NCBI RefSeq assembly: GCF_022174665.1
Contig: NZ_CP076562.1
Span: 1,749,001-1,813,000 of the forward strand
Source of the DNA: Eubacterium sp. MSJ-33
GTDB taxonomy: Bacteria > Bacillota > Clostridia > Lachnospirales > Lachnospiraceae
Length of the DNA stretch: 64,000 bases
Direction of reading: 5' to 3'
Within the stretch, counting starts at the first letter, position 1, and every line of letters starts with the position of its first letter. Positions 45,161 to 54,635 of this stretch are shown here, piece by piece. Under the pieces are notes generated by a model. The model was not told the origin of the DNA and searched no databases. It saw nothing but the letters and a program-made list of their open reading frames with translations. The position numbers were made by a program, and so were the translations under genes.

Positions 45161-46741
45161 TCAATAACCGCCTTCTATCATTCTAACAGCTTCCTCATAA
45201 TAGTCATTTCGCACATATACACCACCTACATCAGGCAACTGTGTGTAATTAGCTTTCAGATATTCGATTGCATCAGGTGCATAATCAGCTTGCAAATATC
45301 CCCATAACTCAAAGCCATCGTTATAATAAGCAACTCTTGGGGGATTGTCTTTTAAAGCATCAAATTGCGTCTTTCCATATCCTTCCCATGTCCAAGGAGT
45401 CGTCACTGTTGCACCAACTGCAGTTCTGTCTGACATCATAATAATATCATTACAGAACACAAACGACCAGATACTCTCATCATGCTCCGTAATTTCTTTA
45501 ATAACTTCAGATGTTGCATTTGTTGGTTCCGTAAAATCAACCATTGTCAATTTAGTTATCCCCTTAAAATAACCACTCACCAAAACGGCCGTGACAGATA
45601 TAAGGATTATTTGTTTTAATGATCCTATATGGCTGAATTTTTCTTTACTTTTATATCCAAATACACATAATACATATGCAATTATCAATGCTCCAACTTC
45701 CACAAATTGTGTTGCATGAAAATTGAAAACACCTCTTTCTGCCAGCGAACTAACATAGATATAAATGGTTAAAGCAACCAATATACCTTTCTCTTCATAT
45801 ATCTTATATATGAAAAAGAATACGCATATTAAAAAGATTATTTGCACCCATAACGCATATAACATCCCCTGACTGTTTAATAAGTTAAAGATAGTTTCAA
45901 ATAACACTTGCACCGGCTGTACCAGAGAAGTTAACACACTTCCTCCAAAACCGCTAATATATTTCGGATATATCCCCCGGTTAATTGTATACGCACCATA
46001 TATAAATTCACCTATAGTATGTGTAATTATTAACTGTATAAGCAATAAAATCCAAGGTATTGCAACTATCAAAAATAACTTGATATATCTTTTCAGCATT
46101 GTCTGCAGCCATTCTTTTATGGGCTTTTTTTCTTCCATTTCCCATTTGATTTCTATTAACAACACTCCTAATGCAATAAAGAAAACAGGGAAGATGGCAA
46201 CAAAGATAGTACCAAATGTTAAAACAACAGCCAAAGATATCATCACACAACTTCTGGTCTTTAATTGCCTTGTATTAATAAATTCCAGATATTCCAATAT
46301 TAATATCACAGCACCAATACCAGCTAAATGCTCAGATAATATCTGTGTTCCAAAATCATACGTCTGAATTAACGAACAATGTATAATCGGATATATGAAC
46401 AAAACATACTTGTTCATGTGTTCTGAATATATATATGCTATAACAGTCCACATAATTGCAAAAAAGATGTAAAATGCTATCCGCTGCTGTATTACTGTAT
46501 TGGCCCCAAGCAAATTAAAAAACGCACTTAAGTAATAAGAAAATGGCATATGCTGTGAAAAAGCATCCTTATACAAACGCAATCCCCGAACTATATCACG
46601 GCCTATTACCATTATGTCTAGTTCATCGGTATCAAACCACACATCATTTAAGAAACTCAGTTGCATAATGAAATAAACTACGCACACACATACCCAAAAA
46701 AATATTTGTTTTATTTTATTTTTTACTTCTATGCTTTTCAT
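45161..46741 (-). CDS. Polytopic membrane protein, GT-C-like glycosyltransferase
   Basis: A 526-residue protein starting at ATG 46741 with AAGGA 9 nt upstream. The frame extends further, but that part lies over the gap and the end of the GT2 gene. Hydrophobic helix 1 (about 12-30) is followed by FNDVW-type loop residues VWFDTDELDIMVIGRD, an acidic motif in the right position for a GT-C catalytic base. HMPFSYYLSAF follows, as in ArnT/PMT-like enzymes. About eleven helices and a C-terminal soluble part of ~110 residues complete it. The donor lipid sugar could be made by the GT2 at 34720-35682 (inference). Confidence 0.75.
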   Translation of the reverse strand: MKSIEVKNKIKQIFFWVCVCVVYFIMQLSFLNDVWFDTDELDIMVIGRDIVRGLRLYKDAFSQHMPFSYYLSAFFNLLGANTVIQQRIAFYIFFAIMWTVIAYIYSEHMNKYVLFIYPIIHCSLIQTYDFGTQILSEHLAGIGAVILILEYLEFINTRQLKTRSCVMISLAVVLTFGTIFVAIFPVFFIALGVLLIEIKWEMEEKKPIKEWLQTMLKRYIKLFLIVAIPWILLLIQLIITHTIGEFIYGAYTINRGIYPKYISGFGGSVLTSLVQPVQVLFETIFNLLNSQGMLYALWVQIIFLICVFFFIYKIYEEKGILVALTIYIYVSSLAERGVFNFHATQFVEVGALIIAYVLCVFGYKSKEKFSHIGSLKQIILISVTAVLVSGYFKGITKLTMVDFTEPTNATSEVIKEITEHDESIWSFVFCNDIIMMSDRTAVGATVTTPWTWEGYGKTQFDALKDNPPRVAYYNDGFELWGYLQADYAPDAIEYLKANYTQLPDVGGVYVRNDYYEEAVRMIEGGY

Positions 46742-46773
46742 AGGTTTATTCCTTCCTGTAGTTTGTTTTCGCT

Positions 46774-49700
46774 CTACACCCTTATCTGTGTTCCCGAAAA
46801 CCATTTTTGATTATTCCACACGAAATATACATTGTACATACCTTTGTTGATGTGTTCCTTTTTTATATTGCACACAAATCCACAAAAGTCAACATCCGGT
46901 CTTTCGGACATAGCATCCCCTACATCATTTCTATACTCCGGTGTAGTCGAAATAACATATGCACCTGTATTATTTTCAAGGATCAGTCTACGCGTTGCTT
47001 CATTGTTTTTATTACTGTCCGAATTAATAAACCATCCTTTTAGCATAATATATTCTCCCGCTATAACATCATCAATATTTCCTATAATTGATCCGGACAA
47101 TTTATATTCCTTCATACTTTTTTTGACTTCATTACACAACACTTCGCTATTGGACCTGTTTAAAGAAAAATCTATTGCATTCTGTGTAAGATTGATATTA
47201 TAAAACGGATCATATTTTGCTAATTTTTTGTGTTTTTCATACAGTCTCGCCTGTTCCCGCATGAGCCGTTCCATCTTCTCTTTATTCGCGGTATCGTCTC
47301 CTCTACTCAAAGATTCATGATGATACAAAATAACATCATTTCTAACAGTGTTGTAATATCCGGCTTCTACCAGTTTAAAACATAGATCAACATCATTATA
47401 AGCTACTCGTAAATCCTCATCAAATCCACCAATCTGATTAAATTTATCTGCACGAATCAGAAGACACGCCGCCGTAACAGCTACATAATTATAAGTAAGT
47501 CTATTTCTTCCAAAATAATATATATTTTTATCATCATACCCTAGAAATGCATGACAAGGACCGTTCTCAATATTAATAATGCCATCATGCTGAATTTTCG
47601 TTGAGTTTGGATATAAAAGCTTTGCACCGACTGCACCGGAATGTGGCAGCATCGCTTGTCCAAGCATTCTTTCAAGCCATTCATTACTAATTATTTCTAT
47701 GTCATCATTCAGGAATAAATAGTACTCTCCCGAAGCATTTTCTACACCCCGATTGCACATCTTAGAAAAATTAAATTCCATTTTTTCATAGATGTATTTT
47801 GCACTATTCTTTTTGCACAATTCTGCATATTTACCTTTGTTTTCATCATTACTTCCATTATCAACAATTATAATCTCATAATTCTGATAAGATGTTAAAT
47901 CTACTAATGTTTTAACACATCGTTCCAATATTTTATAATTGTCCTTAGAAGGAATAATAATGCTTATTTTAGGATTCGTTGTACATTTATAATTAACAAG
48001 AAATTGATGCATTATATCTACATACTCAAGTTCTGCTACAAGCCCCCTTCTTTCAAGAGCTTCCTCCTTACTCTTTCTTGCCGCTTCGATCACATACGGT
48101 TTAGCATCAGCGTTTCCTGATGTTGATTCTGCTCGTTCTCTCCAATGATATAAAATCTTGGCGATATGCGCTATTTTTTTTGTCTTTTCGGTAAATCTAA
48201 GTACAAAATCATAATCCTGCGCACCTTCGAATCCTTGTCTCAGTCCGCCTATTTCATCCGCAATAGATTTTCTGTACAACCCGAAATGGCATGTGTACAT
48301 GTGAGACATCATTGTATCCGGAGACCAATCCGGTTTAAAATGTGGCATATGTCTCGTACCGCCATCATCATATATTTTATCTTCATCACTATATATGAAG
48401 TCCAGATTCGGATCCTTATTTAAGACCTTCACCATCTCGTATAATGCATTTGGTCGTAATACATCATCACAGTCCAAAAAGGCAATATACTCTCCCGTCG
48501 CGACCTCTAATGCGGAGTTTGAACACAAAGAAATATGTCCGTTTTCCTTTCTATATACAATTTTTATTTTCTCATTGTTTTCATATCTATGTAAGGTCTC
48601 CCTTACACTATCCCATGTTGAACAATCATCTGCCAGGCACAACTCCCAATTCGTATATTTCTGTCCAACAACTGATTCGATGCATGGAATAAGGTGCTTG
48701 TCCAATACATTATAAACCGGAACGATAACAGAAATCTTTGGATTATAATCGAATTTTTCATCATAGCTTTCCTGTGATTCCCGTTTTTTTATCAACATAT
48801 CATAATCATCATTCGGCGCTTCTATAACAGACTTGTATTTTTCCTTATATTCCGCACGTATCTTCTCATTTTGCACGTGTTTACCGGTCTTGTCTTCCAC
48901 TCTTTCCTTTATCTTATTCCCTGCAACATATGCTGCATATAAAGGGTTTTTGATCATCCGATGTAACTTGCCTATATGCCTGTCCTTTATTTCAATATCG
49001 TAATTGCAACGTTCGACAATCGTTTTTAATTGTGAATTTTGTTCTTCAATATTAGTTATATGATTTTCCTTTAACTCTATCTCTTTCGTTAATTCGGTTA
49101 TTTTCTTTTCCAAATTAACTATATGATTCTCCTTTAATCCTATCTCCTTTGTTAATTCTACTGTCTCTCTTTCTTTGTTTAAAAGATATTCAAACGAATC
49201 CATTCTTTTGAGATAATTTTTTGTATATATATATCTTCTCTTTTCACCATGCACATACTCTTGAAAACATGTTTCCATTTTTTCATACAATTCCAAATCT
49301 CCGATTTCAAAGCCGGAAAGAAAATCATTTAATTCAATTTTCTTTTTCAACTCATCAATATGCTCCATATACAGATAAAACAGGCATCGATATACTATAT
49401 ATTTTACAGGAATATCAAAGTCAAATATCCATTCATAATCTATACACCATATAGCATCATCTGTTCGGATAAAATTGCTCAAAGTAGAATCTACATTAGC
49501 ACGGCTATAAGCTTTTTCTTCTTTGGGATTGCATCCCGGAAATATGCTTTTAAATTCACTTGTAATTTCAAAGTTCTTTTCATAAATCTGATTTATATTT
49601 AATATTTCTTTTAAGTCATTTGCTATTTTTTCTTTTATAATATTAATATCATCGTTTTCAAAGTCAATATCAGACATAAATGTCTTCCCTTCAACAAAAG

Positions 49701-49929
49701 GGAACGCAATTCCTTCTTCGCAAGCTTCATACGGAACAGGCTTTATGTCCTTATAGTAATCTTTTAACCGATTATAATTCACACCAATATTATCCAGATG
49801 TTTTTGAGCTTTCTTATTCAACGGACTTTTAACGACATATCTGCCATCATCTCCATCAACAATACTGGTCTTTAATTGAAACTCTGTTTTTCTTGTAGAA
49901 TTAAATTTGGTATATATTACTTTACTCAT
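46774..49929 (-). CDS. Kinase-like domain + coiled coil + two GT2 glycosyltransferase domains
   Basis: A 1051-residue cytoplasmic protein, start ATG 49929 with GGAG 7 nt upstream. Residues ~1-245 look like a divergent kinase (beta-3-like lysine in YVVKSPLNKK, hinge-like FPFVEGK, NVDSTLSNFI, and IDYEW as the metal-binding aspartate). Residues ~250-330 form a coiled coil with a 21-residue unit (ELTKEI.LKENHI.N.E) present twice. The first GT2 (about 397-600) has VIVPVYN, ADDCS and LDCDDV. The second (about 653-880) has IIIPSKDN, VDNGS and LNDDIE. A ~150-residue beta-rich C-terminus follows. A methyltransferase is encoded immediately upstream. Kinase, methyltransferase and coiled coil together recall WbdD, the O-antigen terminator and chain-length ruler, here joined to a polymerase. 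The kinase call is tentative. Confidence 0.8.
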   Translation of the reverse strand: MSKVIYTKFNSTRKTEFQLKTSIVDGDDGRYVVKSPLNKKAQKHLDNIGVNYNRLKDYYKDIKPVPYEACEEGIAFPFVEGKTFMSDIDFENDDINIIKEKIANDLKEILNINQIYEKNFEITSEFKSIFPGCNPKEEKAYSRANVDSTLSNFIRTDDAIWCIDYEWIFDFDIPVKYIVYRCLFYLYMEHIDELKKKIELNDFLSGFEIGDLELYEKMETCFQEYVHGEKRRYIYTKNYLKRMDSFEYLLNKERETVELTKEIGLKENHIVNLEKKITELTKEIELKENHITNIEEQNSQLKTIVERCNYDIEIKDRHIGKLHRMIKNPLYAAYVAGNKIKERVEDKTGKHVQNEKIRAEYKEKYKSVIEAPNDDYDMLIKKRESQESYDEKFDYNPKISVIVPVYNVLDKHLIPCIESVVGQKYTNWELCLADDCSTWDSVRETLHRYENNEKIKIVYRKENGHISLCSNSALEVATGEYIAFLDCDDVLRPNALYEMVKVLNKDPNLDFIYSDEDKIYDDGGTRHMPHFKPDWSPDTMMSHMYTCHFGLYRKSIADEIGGLRQGFEGAQDYDFVLRFTEKTKKIAHIAKILYHWRERAESTSGNADAKPYVIEAARKSKEEALERRGLVAELEYVDIMHQFLVNYKCTTNPKISIIIPSKDNYKILERCVKTLVDLTSYQNYEIIIVDNGSNDENKGKYAELCKKNSAKYIYEKMEFNFSKMCNRGVENASGEYYLFLNDDIEIISNEWLERMLGQAMLPHSGAVGAKLLYPNSTKIQHDGIINIENGPCHAFLGYDDKNIYYFGRNRLTYNYVAVTAACLLIRADKFNQIGGFDEDLRVAYNDVDLCFKLVEAGYYNTVRNDVILYHHESLSRGDDTANKEKMERLMREQARLYEKHKKLAKYDPFYNINLTQNAIDFSLNRSNSEVLCNEVKKSMKEYKLSGSIIGNIDDVIAGEYIMLKGWFINSDSNKNNEATRRLILENNTGAYVISTTPEYRNDVGDAMSERPDVDFCGFVCNIKKEHINKGMYNVYFVWNNQKWFSGTQIRV
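49033..49158 (-). repeat. 63-bp tandem direct repeat encoding three coiled-coil heptads
   Basis: Units 49096-49158 and 49033-49095 are in tandem. Over the last ~38 bp they differ at only about five positions. Each encodes 21 residues (exactly three heptads), so gain or loss of a unit would lengthen or shorten the coiled coil without breaking the frame. Confidence 0.8.
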
Positions 49930-49941
49930 ATTCGTCTCCAA

Positions 49942-50853
49942 TCACTGACTAACTGTTAAAAAGGAATTTGCGAATTGACTAAACAATCCATCTTCACACA
50001 ACGAATCATATACAAGCGGTTCATCAAACAGTACATAACGATCCCTGTCATACGCCGGCGTAACGTCGTGTATAGATCCCTTTGTGGGCAAATACTTATC
50101 TGAATATATCTCCAGCGGCATCTTATAATCAGGCACCGGATAATATATTTCATTATTCTTAAATCCAGCTATGTTTAACAATTCTAAAAGCTTATCTTTA
50201 GAAAATGTTCTTACTCTTTTCGTGTCTCCATATCCCTGTATTCCATCAAAGAATCCTCCTGTGTGATCCTCCGTTGCTCCTGCCCAATACTTTAAACCGT
50301 ATTTGTTTTCAATCGCAATAAACAGTTTTCCATCATCCTTGAGCATCGATTTAACCTTTTTTAACATATCTACAAACGGATTTAGGGAATCAATATAATA
50401 TAACGAATATTCTAAAACTCCAATAAGCGAAATATAATCAAATTTCTCAGATATTTTAATATCTTCAAAATTGCCCACAATAATTTCAAGATTATCATAT
50501 TCTTTGTTTCGATATGCATTTATTGTGGAACGTTTTTTTGACAGATCAACCGCAACTACCCGGTCAACCTTTTCACAAAATAATCCGGTTATCGCCCCAC
50601 ATCCGGCACCTATTTCCAACAAAGATGCTTTTTTTTCAAATTTATACCAATCAAGAATATTATGCCGTATCTTTGAAAAATGATATAAATATGTCCATTC
50701 GCTTTCATTAACAAGAAACTCTTCTAAATCTTCCTCGTCTTTAATGTTTTTTACAATTTCCAACAGCTTGTCTTCAATATCTCCATCGGAATATTCGTCT
50801 TTTCCGCTATAAAAATCATAGTTTAATTTTACTTTATTTATATATTCTTCCAT
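49942..50853 (-). CDS. SAM-dependent methyltransferase, candidate chain terminator
   Basis: A 303-residue class I methyltransferase. The SAM-binding motif LLEIGAGCGAITG lies near residue 82, VVAVDLSKKR is motif II, and IGVLEYSLYY is motif IV. The ATG at 50853 has GAGGTG upstream. An upstream in-frame ATG at 50874 has no ribosome site. It overlaps the exporter ATPase gene and lies 12 bp before the kinase/GT2 protein. In E. coli O8/O9a a methyltransferase-kinase (WbdD) caps the glycan, and the ABC ATPase's C-terminal domain recognises the cap. The same gene order here (ATPase, methyltransferase, kinase-like) supports that role by inference. Confidence 0.88.
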   Translation of the reverse strand: MEEYINKVKLNYDFYSGKDEYSDGDIEDKLLEIVKNIKDEEDLEEFLVNESEWTYLYHFSKIRHNILDWYKFEKKASLLEIGAGCGAITGLFCEKVDRVVAVDLSKKRSTINAYRNKEYDNLEIIVGNFEDIKISEKFDYISLIGVLEYSLYYIDSLNPFVDMLKKVKSMLKDDGKLFIAIENKYGLKYWAGATEDHTGGFFDGIQGYGDTKRVRTFSKDKLLELLNIAGFKNNEIYYPVPDYKMPLEIYSDKYLPTKGSIHDVTPAYDRDRYVLFDEPLVYDSLCEDGLFSQFANSFLTVSQ

Positions 50854-50863
50854 AGACACCTCA

Positions 50864-52126
50864 TTATTGAACATCTACGACAGAATTCATGTCATAAAAT
50901 CCTACCGTATCCTTATCTGATATAACCGATATGCTGCAAACATTATACAATCTGTGATACACTTGAAATGTTTCACCTTCATATCTTGTGCATCCCAAAG
51001 ACAATAGGTATTGTCCACCTTGAAGATTATTATTCTGTGAAAAGGTGATAATCTTTTCATCTCCGGCTTCCATGGGACCTATATCTGTATTCTCATACAT
51101 GGTGTTCGTTCCTGTTATATCCGTTCCCTTTATATCCTTTATAGTAAACGCCACTATTGGTTCATTAATTCTTTCATTTGCTCTTATCTTTATCTTTATC
51201 TGAAATAAAGTGTTTTTTATAATAGTACTTGTATATACATTATCATCATCCACGATTGCAAAATCAACTATATCAACCTTTCTGTCCCCATATTCCTGAT
51301 ATGCCGGATTTATGACATAATTTTCCTTCCATGTTGATGTTTCCTGTTTTATTTCAGAGCCTTTTTGTCCGCTTTTATTATTTGAATCCAGTTGCCCCAC
51401 CAACACCTTCTTATACAAATCAATTATCTTATCGGGACTGTCTTCAGCTAATTTTCTACCTTTATTAAGTAATATAGCTCTGTCACAATATTTATTGATA
51501 CTGCTTAAATCATGACTTACGAACAGAATGGTTTTCCCCATTTTTTTAAATTCTTCGAATTTCTTAAAACACTTTGACTGAAAAAACACATCTCCAACCG
51601 ACAAAGCTTCATCCACGATTAAAATCTCCGGATCAATATTGATTGCTACAGCAAACGCAAGCCTGACAAACATACCACTCGAGTATGTTTTAACCGGCTG
51701 ATGCACAAAATCTCCAATATCTGCAAAATCAAGTATATCATCAAGTTTTTCATCTATTTCTTCTTTGGTAAATCCAATCATTGTTCCATTTAGATATACA
51801 TTTTCAATTCCTGTATACTCCATATTAAAGCCGGCTCCGAGTTCCAGCAGTGCTGAAACTCGACCATTCACTTCCACTTCGCCGGCTGTTGGGTTCAGTA
51901 CACCTGTTATAATCTTGAGCATAGTAGATTTTCCGGATCCGTTCGTGCCAATAATTCCTACCGTCTCACCAGTCTTAACATTGAAACTCACATCATTCAA
52001 TGCATAATGTTCCTTGTAACACTTTTTTTTCGTAAAACCCATGGCTTCCTTGAATCGATCTGACGGTTTATCATACAATTTATACATTTTTTCTACATGT
52101 TTTACACTAATTGCATAATCCAACAT
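50864..52126 (-). CDS. wzt: ABC exporter ATPase, Wzt type (exporter 2)
   Basis: A 420-residue ATPase: Walker A GTNGSGKST (60-68), LGAGFNMEYTGIENVY, signature YSSGM (148-152) and Walker B ILIVDE (168-173). A ~170-residue C-terminal domain after a short linker (about 250-420; YGDRKVDIVDFAI, IFTIKDIKGTDITG-like strands) corresponds to the Wzt carbohydrate-recognition domain. Three in-frame ATGs are possible. The one at 52126, with GGAG 6 nt upstream, gives the usual N-terminus. Its permease partner is not adjacent: two secreted enzyme genes lie in between, and the permease is at 57400-58200. Confidence 0.93.
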   Translation of the reverse strand: MLDYAISVKHVEKMYKLYDKPSDRFKEAMGFTKKKCYKEHYALNDVSFNVKTGETVGIIGTNGSGKSTMLKIITGVLNPTAGEVEVNGRVSALLELGAGFNMEYTGIENVYLNGTMIGFTKEEIDEKLDDILDFADIGDFVHQPVKTYSSGMFVRLAFAVAINIDPEILIVDEALSVGDVFFQSKCFKKFEEFKKMGKTILFVSHDLSSINKYCDRAILLNKGRKLAEDSPDKIIDLYKKVLVGQLDSNNKSGQKGSEIKQETSTWKENYVINPAYQEYGDRKVDIVDFAIVDDDNVYTSTIIKNTLFQIKIKIRANERINEPIVAFTIKDIKGTDITGTNTMYENTDIGPMEAGDEKIITFSQNNNLQGGQYLLSLGCTRYEGETFQVYHRLYNVCSISVISDKDTVGFYDMNSVVDVQ

Positions 52127-52191
52127 TGTATTCTCCATTCTACTATAACTCATTATTATAATTGTTCCAGATGAAATACATCTTTCTTTTA

Positions 52192-54612
52192 TTATTTTGC
52201 GTTTCTATGTTCATTTTTACCATATCTTATATAATGCATATAATACGCTTTAAGATCATTACCAAACGCTTTCTGCAAATCTACATACCTACTCTTATAG
52301 TTCCTAACATTAAAGTTTTCTTTTGCCTGACGGCCTTCTTTCATTCCATATGTAATAAAGTGTCTCAAAACAGCCATATCATCCACACTAAACGTTCTCT
52401 TTATATCCGGATTATGGCTCACGTAGTAATTATAATCATATACCGCACTGTAATCAACGCCATTATATACCGTCTTATAGCCGTACATTGCAGTGGCAGG
52501 AGCTGCATTTCTTCCCTCCCGCTTTCCATAGTTTATATAATGCATATAGTATGATCTGAGATTCGAGCCAAAAGCATTTCGCAGATCCGCATAACGATAC
52601 GCATACCCCTGCACATTAAAGTTTGCGCATCCCTGACGTCCTTCTCGCATACCATACATAACAAAATGACTTAACACAGCCATCTTATTATTTCCAAACG
52701 CGTTTTTAACATCCGGATTATTCGATATATAATAATTATAATCATATACGCTTGCATAGTTAACACCATTATAAACAGTTGGCGCAGTATTATTGTTACT
52801 ATTATTACCGCTGCTATTACTGTTTCCGGTTCCCTGTCCACCGGTATTTGTATTCGTTATGTTAAGCTTTGAATCGGAACCTGTTGCGGTTCTATTCTCC
52901 CTCTTCCCAAATTGAATATAATGCATATAATAGCTCTTCAAGACTGTGCCAAATGCATTTTGAAGATCCCCATAACGATTTGCATACGCATATACATTGA
53001 AATTCTCGCTTGCACGGCGTCCCTCTTTCATGCCGTAATTTATAAAATGCTGCAACACAGCTCTGGAATTATTCCCGAACGCTGCCTTCACATCCGCATT
53101 ATGTGCTATATAATATTCATAATCATAAACAGCACTATAATCTACGCCATTATATACTGTTGCTGGTTTCTGCCATGCAGTTGCTGTACCTTCAACATAA
53201 TAATCTGCATCTACGTATTGTGTATCTGTCTCGTTCGTATGTCCACTGTACAAAGCTGCCGCTGCCGCAACCAGGGTTGCATTATAGTCAATTGCAACTT
53301 CATTGCACACATAATCACTTGCCGAATCTGTATAGCTTCCATTCAGTTTTGGTCCGCCAACCAGGGCACCTGTAAGAACATGCGCCTGTGTCGTTGTTCC
53401 CTGCGGTCCTCCCGTGTAGCCGGATGCTGCTCTGTGATGCGGATATTTAGCACTTTTATCATTATAACCAACCACGAAGCATTTGTTCATAGAGTTGTTG
53501 CCAAGCAGGTAATTCATCTGTCCTTCTGCCCAGCCCCTGTACTTCTGTGATGAAGTCATCTTATCAAATAACAACCCTGTATATTGCATAGACGTGTTAT
53601 ACCGTGCGGAACCCCAGTCATCCACACATCGATAACCATTGTTGCTGTTACCATTTGATATTCCCATGACAGTCGATAATGCGGATGAATTTCCATTGTA
53701 ATATGCTACTGCCGGTCCTACGTTATCCCAGCCAAGCGGCCAGTATGGTTTCTGTGCATTTCCATTTGATGCATACTTATTAAACTCTGTAAGGTACTGT
53801 CCGTCGCCAGTTACCTTGTAGAGCATGATTGCTGCAAGACAATAATCATCCTCCCAGGAAGAAGAGCTGTAAAAACCATTTGCTGTCGTATTAACAGCCT
53901 TATTGTTATTTTTTGCGTATGCAAAAAGTTTCTTTGCTGTATCAAGATAATTCGCTCCACCAAAATTCTTATACTGCATCGCAAGCGCCGCTGCACTCAG
54001 ACTGACAATATCTGTAGATGGTGCCCCTGCACTTGTAAAATAAATCGGCCTGTTATTATTGGGCTGTGCCTCTGGAGCGCCCCAGTATCCATGGTCGTAT
54101 CCGCCACCGCCTTGTCCAACCTGACAGCAAAACGCTTCAACTCTGCTGCCATCACGACTTAATACCGCACACTTCACCAGATAATCCGCAAAATGTGTTG
54201 TTATATTCTTCAGATGTCCAGTCTGTCCTGTCGCTGTATATGCACCCTTGTCTGTGTCATAACTCATGCCAAGTACAAATGCCGCATATGCTTCCGGTAA
54301 TCCAAACTTCACATGATCGCCAGCATCATGAAAACCGCCAGTCAGATCAACTGTAACAACACTTCCATCACTTCTGGTGTAGTTTGCCCGGTCATATGTG
54401 TGACAATTATTTCTCCAATTCAGAAGACTTGTACCTGTCACATCTCCACCACACATATTAGCATCATAAAAGTACAATGAATACTGTAAAAGTTTGGCAT
54501 AATTATATTCATTGTCTGCTGCCTTTGATACAATTCCCGGCACTGTAACACAGGACATTATCATAACCAGTGTCACCAGAACAGCCGTTACCCTACTCCA
54601 CATCTTTTTCAT
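52192..54612 (-). CDS. Secreted GH9 endoglucanase with three C-terminal surface repeats
   Basis: An 806-residue exported glycosidase. A signal peptide occupies residues 1-32 (basic start, LVTLVMIMSCV, cut near SKAAD). The GH9 catalytic domain runs to about 455: GGFHDAGDHVKFG with the D96/D99 base, PHHRAASG (H392/H393) and DYVCNEVAIDYNA with the acid E438. GH9 enzymes cleave beta-1,4-glucans. Three ~91-residue repeats follow at 485-574, 612-701 and 714-806, the first two separated by a Ser/Asn/Gly-rich linker. GGGGAGG precedes the ATG. The same repeats end the two other exported enzymes in this region, suggesting a shared means of attachment to the cell surface. It could act on dietary glucan or on a cell-surface polymer. 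Confidence 0.93.
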   Translation of the reverse strand: MKKMWSRVTAVLVTLVMIMSCVTVPGIVSKAADNEYNYAKLLQYSLYFYDANMCGGDVTGTSLLNWRNNCHTYDRANYTRSDGSVVTVDLTGGFHDAGDHVKFGLPEAYAAFVLGMSYDTDKGAYTATGQTGHLKNITTHFADYLVKCAVLSRDGSRVEAFCCQVGQGGGGYDHGYWGAPEAQPNNNRPIYFTSAGAPSTDIVSLSAAALAMQYKNFGGANYLDTAKKLFAYAKNNNKAVNTTANGFYSSSSWEDDYCLAAIMLYKVTGDGQYLTEFNKYASNGNAQKPYWPLGWDNVGPAVAYYNGNSSALSTVMGISNGNSNNGYRCVDDWGSARYNTSMQYTGLLFDKMTSSQKYRGWAEGQMNYLLGNNSMNKCFVVGYNDKSAKYPHHRAASGYTGGPQGTTTQAHVLTGALVGGPKLNGSYTDSASDYVCNEVAIDYNATLVAAAAALYSGHTNETDTQYVDADYYVEGTATAWQKPATVYNGVDYSAVYDYEYYIAHNADVKAAFGNNSRAVLQHFINYGMKEGRRASENFNVYAYANRYGDLQNAFGTVLKSYYMHYIQFGKRENRTATGSDSKLNITNTNTGGQGTGNSNSSGNNSNNNTAPTVYNGVNYASVYDYNYYISNNPDVKNAFGNNKMAVLSHFVMYGMREGRQGCANFNVQGYAYRYADLRNAFGSNLRSYYMHYINYGKREGRNAAPATAMYGYKTVYNGVDYSAVYDYNYYVSHNPDIKRTFSVDDMAVLRHFITYGMKEGRQAKENFNVRNYKSRYVDLQKAFGNDLKAYYMHYIRYGKNEHRNAK
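52195..53160 (-). repeat. Three copies of a ~91-residue surface repeat (GH9 protein)
   Basis: Copies at 52891-53160, 52510-52779 and 52195-52473. Each begins TVYNGV[DN]Y and contains two related halves: VYDYNYYISNNPDVKNAFG...HF..YGM.EGR, and FNV..Y..RY.DL..AFG...YY.HYI.YGK.E.R. Confidence 0.92.
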
Positions 54613-54635
54613 ACATGTAACCTCCCCTGTAATCT

